From an uncultured Eubacteriales bacterium (GTDB lineage: Bacteria; Bacillota; Clostridia; Oscillospirales; CAG-272): DNA of 28,079 bases. The DNA lies in the NCBI GenBank assembly GCA_934503195.1, contig CAKSVM010000040.1:1-28079 (forward strand), given 5' to 3'. The notes under the pieces are model-generated. The model ran no database searches. It saw only the letters and a program-made list of their open reading frames with translations, and was not told the DNA's origin. Both the position numbers and the translations under genes were made by a program. Of this stretch, positions 14,500-22,005 are shown piece by piece (positions within the stretch are counted from its first letter, which is position 1; each line of letters starts with the position of its first letter).

Positions 14500-15549
14500 A
14501 TGTCTGCTTCGCTTGAAGCCCTGATAAAATTCATCGGGGAAAAATACACGATAGAAGAGATCGTCGGCGGCAGCGGATGCGTGAAATGGATAAGTCAGGT
14601 CGAGGATCCCGACACGGTTCACGACCTTGAGCCGGGAACTCTGGCGGTCTTCGGCGGACTCGTGATAAAGACTCAGGACGGGCTTGACTCACTGGTATCC
14701 GCGCTTTCTGAGGCGGGAGCCGCCGGAATAATAATCGCGGCCGACATTATGCCCCGCGAGAGATCGATTCCGATCTTCCATATGCCGCGCGGGACGCGGA
14801 TACCGAGGCTCATCTACGACTGCGGGCGGTTTCTGATCCGTCAGGAATCAAAGGAGCTGACGGTCGCGAGGGCGATGAAGCTGATTCTCGCCGGAAGCGT
14901 TCAGAACGAGTCCGCGCTGAGATATCTTGAGTCGCACGGATTTCCGGAAATGGCGAATTATTATCTGCTCTGCTCGGATAATCTCGCGGCCGCTGAGATT
15001 TCGGTCGACGGAATACGCGGATGCTCGTTCAGATACGGCGATCTGATGGTTTATGTGATCTGCGCCGGGGATTTTTCAAAATGCGGGGAATTCGCGAAAA
15101 TCGTTCCGGGAAACGTCGGGGTTTCGGATGTGTTTCTGAGTCCGCGCGAGCTTCCCGGAGCCTACAGGCAGGCCGAGTCGGCGATGAAGACCGCGGCCGT
15201 GACCGGGGAACACGTCGTGTTCTATAACCGCGCGGGGTTTTTCACGCTGATAAGGCTCGTCGCCGGGACGAGCGAGGCTCATGACTTCGCAGAGAACATT
15301 CTCGGCCGGATAAGAAAATACGACGAAGAAAACCGCGCGGATTATCTTGGCACACTGAGAGCTTACATAAAATGCAGCGGCAGCGTTCAGGACGCGGCCG
15401 ATTTACTCGGAATACACCGCAACACGGTGAACAACAAAATAAGATTTATAAAAGAAAACTTCGGACTGAGCTTTGATTACGCCGGAATCGCGTCGATATG
15501 CGCCGCGCTGGCGATTTGTGAGATCAGCCCGGAAAAAGGAGAGATATAA
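14500..15549 (+). CDS. PucR-family transcriptional regulator
   Basis: A 349-residue regulator. The N-terminal 120 or so residues match the PucR domain (LEPGTLAVFGGLVIKT...AGAAGIIIA), an aromatic-ligand sensor found in regulators of purine and pyrimidine use. The C-terminus (about 282-324) is the PucR-type helix-turn-helix: YLGTLRAYIKC, GSVQDAADLLGIHRNTVNNK. I chose ATG 14500 because GGGGGAGG sits just upstream; an in-frame GTG at 14464 has no ribosome site. It lies 36 bases after preA and 1 base before the aminotransferase, so it is part of the operon and probably autoregulated. The palindrome at 7536-7553 is a candidate binding site. Ligand unknown; uracil or beta-alanine derivatives are plausible. 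Confidence 0.85.
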   Translation: MSASLEALIKFIGEKYTIEEIVGGSGCVKWISQVEDPDTVHDLEPGTLAVFGGLVIKTQDGLDSLVSALSEAGAAGIIIAADIMPRERSIPIFHMPRGTRIPRLIYDCGRFLIRQESKELTVARAMKLILAGSVQNESALRYLESHGFPEMANYYLLCSDNLAAAEISVDGIRGCSFRYGDLMVYVICAGDFSKCGEFAKIVPGNVGVSDVFLSPRELPGAYRQAESAMKTAAVTGEHVVFYNRAGFFTLIRLVAGTSEAHDFAENILGRIRKYDEENRADYLGTLRAYIKCSGSVQDAADLLGIHRNTVNNKIRFIKENFGLSFDYAGIASICAALAICEISPEKGEI

Positions 15550-15550
15550 A

Positions 15551-16873
15551 ATGACAGGCGAAGAAATCAGCAGAATGCAAACCGAAAACGTGCTCCAGTC
15601 GTGGTCGAAGCAGAAGGGGCTTCATCCGATCGCGATCGAGAGGGCCGACGGAATCTATATGTGGGACTATGACGGCAAGCGGTACACCGATATGTCGTCG
15701 CAGCTCGTCAACCTCAACGTCGGCTTCGGAAACCGGAAGATAATCGACGCGATCAAGACTCAGGCGGAGAAGATCTGCTATGTCTCGCCCGCCTACGCGA
15801 GCGAACCGAGAGCGAAGCTCGCGAAGATGATCCTCGGGCTCATGCCAGACAACATGGGCAAGGTTTTCTTCGCCAACGCCGGAGCCGACGCCAACGAGAA
15901 CGCGATCAAAATCGCCCGTATGTACACAGGACGCAACAAGGTCTTCTCGCGCTACAGAAGCTATCACGGCTCGACCTTCGGCGCGGGCAACCTGACCGGC
16001 GAGCCGAGACGCTATCCGCTCGAACCCGGAATCCCCGGCTTTGTCAAGTTCTTCGATCCGTATATTTACCGCGAGAAGATAAAGTTTGAGAGCGAGGAGG
16101 CGGCGACCGGGTATTACGTCGGAAAGCTCCGCGAGCAGATAATCTACGAGAACCCCGACAGCGTCGCGGCGATCGTGATGGAGACGATCACCGGATCGAA
16201 CGGCGTCATCATCCCGCCGAAGGGCTATCTCGCCGGAGTGCGTAAGATCTGCGACGAGTTCGGAATCATGATGATCTGCGACGAGGTCATGGCGGGCTTC
16301 GGACGCACCGGAAAGATGTTCGCTTTCGAGAATTTCGGTGTCAAGCCAGACATCGTCAGCTTCGCGAAGGGTGTCACATGCGGATATGTTCAGCTCGGCG
16401 GCTGCGTCGTCTCGAAGAAGATCGCGGAGTATTTCGACGATCACACGCTCCTCTGCGGACTCACCTACAGCGGTCATCCGCTCGCCTGCGCCGCCGGAGT
16501 CGCCTGCCTTGAATATTACAAGGAGTCGAACATCCTTGAAAACGTGCAGAAGAGCGGAAAGCATCTCGGCGAGCTGCTTGAGGGACTGAAGGCAAAGCAT
16601 CCGTCTGTCGGCGACGTTCGTTACATCGGACTCTTCTCCTCGATCGAGCTTGTAAAGGACCGCGAAACCCGCGAGCCGCTCGTTCCGTACGGAAAGGATC
16701 CCGACGGCGTCATGAAGAAGATCATCGGAAAGCTCGCCGCGAAGGGCTTCATGACCTATTCGCACGAGAACATGATCTTCGTCTCGCCCCCGCTGATCAT
16801 AACTCCCGCGCAGCTTGACGAGGAATTCGTAAAGCTCGACGGGGTTCTCTCGGAGGTCGACGAAATGATATGA
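15551..16873 (+). CDS. Class III aminotransferase, probable beta-alanine transaminase
   Basis: A 440-residue PLP enzyme of the omega-aminotransferase group. Visible signatures are FFANAGADANENAIKIAR (106-123), RSYHGSTFGAGNLTG, ICDEVMAGFGRTGK with D244 that binds the pyridine nitrogen, and SFAKGVTCGY with the Schiff-base lysine K273. In this operon it should move the amino group of beta-alanine to an oxo-acid and give malonic semialdehyde. Related enzymes use taurine or 4-aminobutyrate, and sequence alone does not settle this. The start at 15551 has AAAGGAGAG upstream. It is coupled to the regulator (1-base gap) and the following dehydrogenase (4-base overlap). Confidence 0.85.
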   Translation: MTGEEISRMQTENVLQSWSKQKGLHPIAIERADGIYMWDYDGKRYTDMSSQLVNLNVGFGNRKIIDAIKTQAEKICYVSPAYASEPRAKLAKMILGLMPDNMGKVFFANAGADANENAIKIARMYTGRNKVFSRYRSYHGSTFGAGNLTGEPRRYPLEPGIPGFVKFFDPYIYREKIKFESEEAATGYYVGKLREQIIYENPDSVAAIVMETITGSNGVIIPPKGYLAGVRKICDEFGIMMICDEVMAGFGRTGKMFAFENFGVKPDIVSFAKGVTCGYVQLGGCVVSKKIAEYFDDHTLLCGLTYSGHPLACAAGVACLEYYKESNILENVQKSGKHLGELLEGLKAKHPSVGDVRYIGLFSSIELVKDRETREPLVPYGKDPDGVMKKIIGKLAAKGFMTYSHENMIFVSPPLIITPAQLDEEFVKLDGVLSEVDEMI

Positions 16874-17967
16874 AGACAGATTTCTTTCTTCCGACCGAAA
16901 TACATATGGGAAGCGACGCTGTTCTCTCGAACTCCGGAAGACTCGCGAAGCTCGGGAAAAAGGCTCTGATCGTCACCGGAAAATCCTCGGCGAAGCTCTG
17001 CGGCGCGCTCGGTGATCTGGCGTCGGCGTTTGACAAAGAGAACATCGCGTATGAGATCTTTGACGGCGCGGTTCCAAACCCGACGATTGACAGCGTTTAT
17101 TCGGGCGCGAAGGCGGCGAAGAATTTCGGCGCGGACTTCGTCGCGGCGATCGGCGGCGGCTCGCCGATGGACACGGGCAAGGCGATAGCTCTGCTCGCAG
17201 CGCAGGATATTCCGAAAAACAAACTCTTCTCGGGGAACTACCCCGGGAAGATTCTCCCGATGGTCTTCATCCCGACGACGGCCGGAACGGGATCCGAGGT
17301 CACGCAGTATTCGATTCTGACCGACGACGCGGCGAAGACCAAGAAGACGATCGCCTCGCCCGGAATGTTTCCGACGCTCGCGCTGCTCGATTCGAAGTAT
17401 CTTGCCGGACTTCCGAAAAAGACGGCGATAAACACCGCGCTTGACGCGCTGTCGCATTCGGTCGAGAGCTTTCTCTCAAACCGCGCCGACCGGCTCAGCT
17501 CGCTTCTCGCGCTCGACGGTGCGAAGGCGGTGTTCGATAGTCTCGATTCCTTAAAGGGAGACGAGATTCCGGGCGACGTACTCGCAAAGCTTCAATACGG
17601 CGCGCTGATCGGCGGAATCGTCATAGCCCAGACCGCGACGACGGCGGTACACGCGATGGGATATTCGCTGACCTATTTCAGACACATTGATCACGGCCGC
17701 GCGAACGGGCTTCTGCTCTATGAATATCTGAAATTCACCGACAGAAAATGCCACGAAAAGGTCGGAAAGCTCCTCTCATCGCTCGGCGTCAGCCTTGACG
17801 AGTTTGGAGAAAAGCTCGCGTCCCTTCTCGGCGAGAGGGAAAAGTTCAGTGAAGAGGAGCTTAAGGGCTACGCCGCGATCGCGATAAACGCGAAGAACAT
17901 AAAGAACTGTATCGTCGAGCCGACCGAAGACGAACTCTTTGATATCTACAAAAAATCACTCTGCTAG
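16870..17967 (+). CDS. Iron-type alcohol dehydrogenase, probable malonic semialdehyde reductase
   Basis: A 365-residue group III metal-dependent dehydrogenase. The NAD(P)-binding motif is GGGSPMDTGKA (95-105), followed by TTAGTGSE (136-143). The metal ligands are D192 and H196 (LDALSHSVE), H261 (AVHAMGYSL) and H275 (DHGRANG). The ATGA overlap with the aminotransferase gene means the two are translated together. This supports a role in removing the aldehyde made by transamination, reducing malonic semialdehyde to 3-hydroxypropionate. The family also reduces many other aldehydes, so the substrate is inferred from context only. As a final reductive step it would also reoxidise NAD(P)H in a fermenting cell. 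Confidence 0.85.
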   Translation: MKTDFFLPTEIHMGSDAVLSNSGRLAKLGKKALIVTGKSSAKLCGALGDLASAFDKENIAYEIFDGAVPNPTIDSVYSGAKAAKNFGADFVAAIGGGSPMDTGKAIALLAAQDIPKNKLFSGNYPGKILPMVFIPTTAGTGSEVTQYSILTDDAAKTKKTIASPGMFPTLALLDSKYLAGLPKKTAINTALDALSHSVESFLSNRADRLSSLLALDGAKAVFDSLDSLKGDEIPGDVLAKLQYGALIGGIVIAQTATTAVHAMGYSLTYFRHIDHGRANGLLLYEYLKFTDRKCHEKVGKLLSSLGVSLDEFGEKLASLLGEREKFSEEELKGYAAIAINAKNIKNCIVEPTEDELFDIYKKSLC

Positions 17968-17985
17968 CCGAAAGGAGCCTTGTAA

Positions 17986-18426
17986 ATGCCGGACGATAAA
18001 AAAATCAGACCGTATCTGCCTCTCGGAGATCTTTTGCCGTATGATCATTTCAGGACGGTGGAGTCCTTTGAGATGGCGAAGGCGGCGAGCGAGATGAGAG
18101 TTGAACTCGGACTGAAGCCGCCGTTTATGGAAAAACTCGCTTTCGCGCTCCCGTGGGACGGCGCGCTTCTCGGATACGCGAGAAAGACTCCGGCGATGGA
18201 AGAACTTTGCCGGAGAGAGGAAATTGAGTTTGACCGCGCGGAACTCTATATGAACGATTGGGGCGATCGGTTTCTGATGACGCTTGACGACGAGGCGGGG
18301 CGCAAAAGCTTCAGCTTTTACGTGACTCCGGGCGAGATGAAGGAACTGCTCGAAAAATGCTGCAAGATCCCCGCCCACAACAAGCCGCGCGAGATAATAA
18401 AAATAAAAAAGCGTAAAAACGCCTGA
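17986..18426 (+). CDS. Unrecognised 146-residue protein in the catabolic operon
   Basis: A soluble protein of 146 residues with no signal peptide or membrane segment. Its start follows AAAGGAGCC and lies 18 bases after the dehydrogenase gene, with the carbamoylase gene 24 bases downstream. It is rich in charged residues, has a lysine/arginine tail (IIKIKKRKNA), and holds a distinctive middle part (LPWDGALLGYARKTPAMEELC; YMNDWGDRFLMTLDDEAG). Three cysteines are scattered (the ELC near 70 and a CC pair near the end), with no clear metal motif. I do not recognise the family. Its position suggests an accessory role in pyrimidine breakdown, such as assembly, regulation or partner binding. Confidence 0.75.
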   Translation: MPDDKKIRPYLPLGDLLPYDHFRTVESFEMAKAASEMRVELGLKPPFMEKLAFALPWDGALLGYARKTPAMEELCRREEIEFDRAELYMNDWGDRFLMTLDDEAGRKSFSFYVTPGEMKELLEKCCKIPAHNKPREIIKIKKRKNA

Positions 18427-18450
18427 AAATCACAGAAAGGAAGAACAGTC

Positions 18451-19713
18451 ATGTATACTTGCAGTCTTGAAAGAATGAAGGATAAGATTTCGACCTTCTC
18501 GAAGTTCGGCGACGCCGGACACGGCGGAATCACCCGCTACTCGCTCTCGGAAGCGGCGATAAAGGCCAGAAACGAATTTAAGAAGCGTATGGAGAATATC
18601 GGCGCGGAAATCGAGATCGACGATCTTGGCGATATGTACGCGACCCTGCCGGGAAGCGATCCCGACGCGAAGCGGATTGTCATGGGTTCTCACGTCGACT
18701 CGGTCAAGAACGGTGGAAACTATGATGGAATCCTCGGCGTCATGTCGGCGATGGAGGTGCTTGAGACGGTCGCCGAAAAGAAGATTCCGCATAAGCATCC
18801 GCTGACCGCGATGATCTGGACGAACGAGGAAGGTTCGCTCTATCCGCCCGCGATGATGTGTTCGGGCATCGTCTGCAACGATTATCTGCCCGAGGATATC
18901 GGCTCGAAGTTCAGATACGACGACATGATGAACTCGAAGTCGATCCTCGACCCGTCGAAGACCTTCGGAATGGCACTCGACGCGTCGGGCTTCAAGGGGG
19001 ACAGAAAGTACCGTCTCTCGCCCGAAAAGTATCTCTGTATGTTCGAGACGCATATTGAGCAGGGGCCGATACTCGAGGACGCGGGATGTGACATCGGAGT
19101 CGTTGACTGCGTACTCGGAATGTTCAACTACCGCGTGAGATTCTACGGACAGACGGTACACGCCGGAACCTTCCCGATGCCGAAACGCCGCGACGCTTTC
19201 TACGCCGCCGCTAAGGCTCTCTGCTATCTGCACGATGAGATCGACAAGCTCGGAATAAAGGATCTCGTCTACACGACCGGAGAGGTTGTCTGCCATCCCT
19301 GTGTTCACACCTGCGTGCCGGATTACTTTGATTTTTCGATCGACGCCCGCCACGAGGATCCAAAGGCACTTGAAAAGGTGCTCGCGGTTGTGAAGAGCTG
19401 CGCCGGCCGCGAATGGGTCGGATGCCGCTGTGAGGTTGTCAAGGCATGGAATCGCGACACGGTTTACTGGGACAAGAAGCTTGTCGGATATGTCGAGGAG
19501 TCGGCGTCCGAGGCGGGGGTAAGCCATATGAATATCCACTCGGGAGCCGGACACGACGCGCAGTTCGCCTCGTATATGCTCCCGACGACGATGATCTTCG
19601 TGCAGTCGAAGGACGGACTTTCGCACTGCGAGCCGGAGTATTCGACGCCCGAACACTGCACGGAGGGTGCGACCGTTATGCTCGGCGCGGTACTGAGAGC
19701 CGACAAGGACTGA
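18451..19713 (+). CDS. M20-family amidohydrolase, probable beta-ureidopropionase
   Basis: A 420-residue dinuclear-metal hydrolase of the hydantoinase/carbamoylase family (allantoate amidohydrolase, beta-ureidopropionase, N-carbamoyl-amino-acid hydrolase). Metal ligands and catalytic residues are visible: H81 and D83 (GSHVDSV), D92 (NYDGILGV), E126/E127 (WTNEEGS), H201 (THIEQGP) and the C-terminal SGAGHDAQ histidine. The dimer-domain region (VHAGTFPMPKRRDAF) is also present. In this operon it should convert N-carbamoyl-beta-alanine to beta-alanine, CO2 and ammonia, linking the dihydropyrimidinase to the aminotransferase. Allantoate hydrolysis is the main alternative but no allantoinase or purine genes are near. 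Ribosome site GAAAGGAAG. Last gene of the operon. Confidence 0.88.
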   Translation: MYTCSLERMKDKISTFSKFGDAGHGGITRYSLSEAAIKARNEFKKRMENIGAEIEIDDLGDMYATLPGSDPDAKRIVMGSHVDSVKNGGNYDGILGVMSAMEVLETVAEKKIPHKHPLTAMIWTNEEGSLYPPAMMCSGIVCNDYLPEDIGSKFRYDDMMNSKSILDPSKTFGMALDASGFKGDRKYRLSPEKYLCMFETHIEQGPILEDAGCDIGVVDCVLGMFNYRVRFYGQTVHAGTFPMPKRRDAFYAAAKALCYLHDEIDKLGIKDLVYTTGEVVCHPCVHTCVPDYFDFSIDARHEDPKALEKVLAVVKSCAGREWVGCRCEVVKAWNRDTVYWDKKLVGYVEESASEAGVSHMNIHSGAGHDAQFASYMLPTTMIFVQSKDGLSHCEPEYSTPEHCTEGATVMLGAVLRADKD

Positions 19714-19842
19714 ACGTGTTCGACTGAGCCGCGAGCGGCGGTTTTCGGAAGCATCAGCGCGGGTTCGGGATTCCCGCGTTGGTGGAAACTATACCGGAAG
19801 CGGCGTTAGTATCGATTTTCAAATAAATATCGCGTGAATCGG
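19714..19842. other. Intergenic stretch with weak hairpins
   Basis: No gene seen. A short hairpin with four Ts after it lies near 19729-19745 (GCCG...CGGC), and a 6-bp hairpin CGCGGG/CCCGCG spans 19758-19778. Either could contribute to ending the operon transcript. Confidence 0.35.
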
Positions 19843-19874
19843 GAAGGGGCTGTCGCTTTTGCGACAGCCCCTTC
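19843..19874. terminator. Perfect 14-bp hairpin between convergent units
   Basis: Arms 19843-19856 and 19861-19874 pair perfectly around a TTTT loop. No T-run follows on either strand, so termination would depend on stem strength alone. It sits between the operon and the convergent two-component genes and probably limits read-through in both directions. Confidence 0.5.
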
Positions 19875-19903
19875 GTGCCAATTTCGGGGGGTTGACGGCT
19901 CTC

Positions 19904-20692
19904 TCATTCGTCGTGATTCATATTTTCGTTGTGTGCCACGTCTTCATTGTGATCGGCACTTTCGTTTTGCTTAGCGTTTTCGTTATGATCCGCGTTCATC
20001 CGGTAGCCGACGCCGAGTTCGTTTGAAATAAACCACGATTCACCCGGCCTTATTCCGCATTTTCTCCGGATATTCGCCATGTTCACCTGAAGCTTTTTTA
20101 TACTGCCGTCGTCGGGATATCCCCAGACCTCTTTAATAATCGAGGAATAGGTCATCATCTTTCCGCAGTGTTCCGAAAGAAACGCCACGATATTGTATTC
20201 GGTCTGCGAAAGACTTACTTCGCGGTCGCTTATGAATATCTGTCGCGCGTTGTAGTCGATCGTGAGATCCCTCATGTGGAATTTTCCTCCCGGGAATTTG
20301 CCGCTCTCTGCGCGGGACTTATTCCGTAACAACGCTCTGAGACGCGCCATGAACTCAGCTGAGCTGAAGGGCTTTGTCACATAATCATTCGCGCCCGCGT
20401 CAAGCGCGCTGACCTTGTCATTGTCACTGCTCCGCGCGGACAATACGATTATCGGGATGAGCGAATCCCTACGGACAAATTCAAGAAACCGCATTCCGTC
20501 GCTGTCCGGAAGACCGAGATCAAGGATAACAATATCCGGCATATGAGATGAATACAGCATTACCGCGAGTTCGCAGGTTCCGGCGATTATTATCTGATAT
20601 CCGGCGGATTCCAGCAGAGCCTTCATGATTGACTGTATGCTTTCATCGTCCTCTACCAGCAGTACTTTGAACTTATTGTTTTTAATCAACAT
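19904..20692 (-). CDS. OmpR/KdpE-type response regulator with His/Asn/Glu-rich tail
   Basis: A 262-residue transcription factor. The receiver domain has the acidic pair D15/D16, phosphoacceptor D58 (DIVILDLGLPDSDG) and K107 (TKPFSS). The C-terminal winged helix shows LSQTEYNIVAFL and GVGYRM. It is closest in feel to KdpE. After GVGYRM comes an unusual tail of about 30 residues built from repeats of (D/A)HNE, with many His, Asn and Glu and nothing hydrophobic. Such tails are not a normal part of KdpE. The start is preceded by AGGGAGAA and overlaps the kinase gene by 11 bases, so kinase and regulator are translated as a pair. Confidence 0.88.
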   Translation of the reverse strand: MLIKNNKFKVLLVEDDESIQSIMKALLESAGYQIIIAGTCELAVMLYSSHMPDIVILDLGLPDSDGMRFLEFVRRDSLIPIIVLSARSSDNDKVSALDAGANDYVTKPFSSAEFMARLRALLRNKSRAESGKFPGGKFHMRDLTIDYNARQIFISDREVSLSQTEYNIVAFLSEHCGKMMTYSSIIKEVWGYPDDGSIKKLQVNMANIRRKCGIRPGESWFISNELGVGYRMNADHNENAKQNESADHNEDVAHNENMNHDE

Positions 20693-21731
20693 TTTTCTCC
20701 CTCTTTATCGTAAAGCGGAACAACGCGCCGCCGCTCTTGAGATTCTGTGCCGTGATTTCTCCGCCGTGCGCTTTGATTATCGTTGAACATACCGAGAGCC
20801 CGATTCCCGAGTATTGATGCGCCTTTGGCGGCGGGTTCTTCTGTGGCGGCTCACAGCCGCCGTCAAGGATGTTCTTGAGCTTGTTTTCATCTATTCCACA
20901 GCCGTTGTCCATAATTTCGAAGACGATATGATCATCCTCGGGATAGGCTTTCAGCGAAAGCGCCGTCATGCCCTTGGCGTGGATTATGGCGTTGTCCAGA
21001 AGGTTCAGGATGACCTGCTCGATGAGAATCAAGTCGGCCGAGAAAATCACAATGTCTTTTGGTATTGAAACCTCTATCGCCTGATCCGGATGAGACTGAT
21101 AGAACTTTGTGACAGACGAGTCGATAAGCTCGTCAAGTATCGTTGACGTTTTGTTTATCGTCATCGACTTATTATCTATCCGTGTGACCGAAAGGAGATT
21201 TTCAACCATGCGGATCAGCCACTCAGCGTCCTTCTGGATATTAGATAGCATCGTCGTTTCCTGATCATCTGTGAGCGAGCCTTGCCGCTCTTTGAGAAGC
21301 GAGCTTGCGCTGTAGATTGACGTAAGCGGTGTGCGGAGGTCATGGGAGATCGCGCGCAGAAGATTTGAACGCGTCTTTTCGCGCTCGCTTTCGGCCTTCA
21401 GTGCCTCGTAATCCTTGATCCTTGTCGTCAGTATTCCGGTGATAATTGCGACTATCAGCATGATTAACGCCGAGATCATGTTTGTCGGCGTTATGAAGTC
21501 AAAGGCGTTGAATGGATATGTAAATGTGTAATTGATGACGATAGTGCTGAGAAAGGCCGAAATTATTCCATAGATATATCCTTCGGTGCAGAGAGACACT
21601 ATAAATACGGCGAGAACGAAAATCGTCGATATCTGTTCCTCAACGCCGAGGCACTGAAATATCAGGCTTATCACATGGGCGATAATCAGCGCGATCAGCA
21701 GGACGATAATGTTTTTGATAAACTTTTTCAT
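20682..21731 (-). CDS. Sensor histidine kinase, KdpD-type C-terminal half
   Basis: A 349-residue membrane kinase. The N-terminus has about four membrane segments in the DUF4118 arrangement known from KdpD (IFVLAVFIVSLCTEGYIYG; AFLSTIVINYTF). The phosphoacceptor box follows, AISHDLRTPLTS with H130, then the N box NLLDNAIIHA and the G boxes DNGCGID and GIGLSVC. The cytosolic KdpD sensor and USP domains normally found before the membrane part are absent. I chose the ATG at 21731 because GGTGAT lies just upstream; an ATG at 21746 would add five residues. No kdpFABC genes are in the window, so its signal and targets are open, although K+ or turgor sensing is the family default. Confidence 0.86.
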   Translation of the reverse strand: MKKFIKNIIVLLIALIIAHVISLIFQCLGVEEQISTIFVLAVFIVSLCTEGYIYGIISAFLSTIVINYTFTYPFNAFDFITPTNMISALIMLIVAIITGILTTRIKDYEALKAESEREKTRSNLLRAISHDLRTPLTSIYSASSLLKERQGSLTDDQETTMLSNIQKDAEWLIRMVENLLSVTRIDNKSMTINKTSTILDELIDSSVTKFYQSHPDQAIEVSIPKDIVIFSADLILIEQVILNLLDNAIIHAKGMTALSLKAYPEDDHIVFEIMDNGCGIDENKLKNILDGGCEPPQKNPPPKAHQYSGIGLSVCSTIIKAHGGEITAQNLKSGGALFRFTIKREKNVD

Positions 21732-21771
21732 AAGCTTGATCACCATGCTTCTGTTGATATTCGATATAATA

Positions 21772-21777
21772 ATTATA
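21772..21777 (-). promoter_or_regulatory. Possible -10 box of the two-component unit
   Basis: A perfect TATAAT on the minus strand about 40 bases upstream of the kinase start codon. No good -35 is visible at 16-18 bp, which would fit an activated, possibly self-regulated, promoter. Confidence 0.4.
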
Positions 21778-21943
21778 GCATATATCCGGCTAAGGAACGG
21801 TAAAAATTCGGATATTTCGACCTCATTTTACATTTTAGCAACATTTCAGACACAACTAATGTCTTGCGCGGCAGACACGGAGCGAATGGCTTATTATGCG
21901 CGGGCGTGGTCTTGCTGACACCGAAAATTTACATTTTGTCTTA

Positions 21944-21972
21944 TTGACAATCCGGCGCGGATAGTGTATAAT
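21944..21972 (+). promoter_or_regulatory. Consensus sigma-A promoter
   Basis: TTGACA (21944-21949), exactly 17 bp, then TATAAT (21967-21972). This is a perfect consensus. It drives the lipoprotein gene at 22006 with a leader of about 27 bases. Confidence 0.85.
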
Positions 21973-22005
21973 GGTTGTACTAAATGTTATATAGCGGGGG
22001 ATCAT

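Noticed and set aside
13051..14622. A 523-codon open frame on the minus strand opposite preA
   Set aside because: It lies antisense to a clearly real gene with all cysteine motifs, its translation is Arg/His/Ala-rich with no domain, and GC-rich third positions of the real gene explain the lack of stops.
7805..19713. Allantoin or purine degradation operon
   Set aside because: PucR regulators, hydantoinases and M20 carbamoylases also occur there, but the PreA-type dehydrogenase plus the aminotransferase and semialdehyde-type dehydrogenase fit reductive pyrimidine breakdown, and no xanthine dehydrogenase or ureidoglycolate genes are present.
19843..19874. Terminal inverted repeat of an insertion sequence
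   Set aside because: The arms are adjacent with a 4-base loop, there is no second copy, transposase or target duplication, and the site lies between convergent genes where a terminator hairpin is expected.
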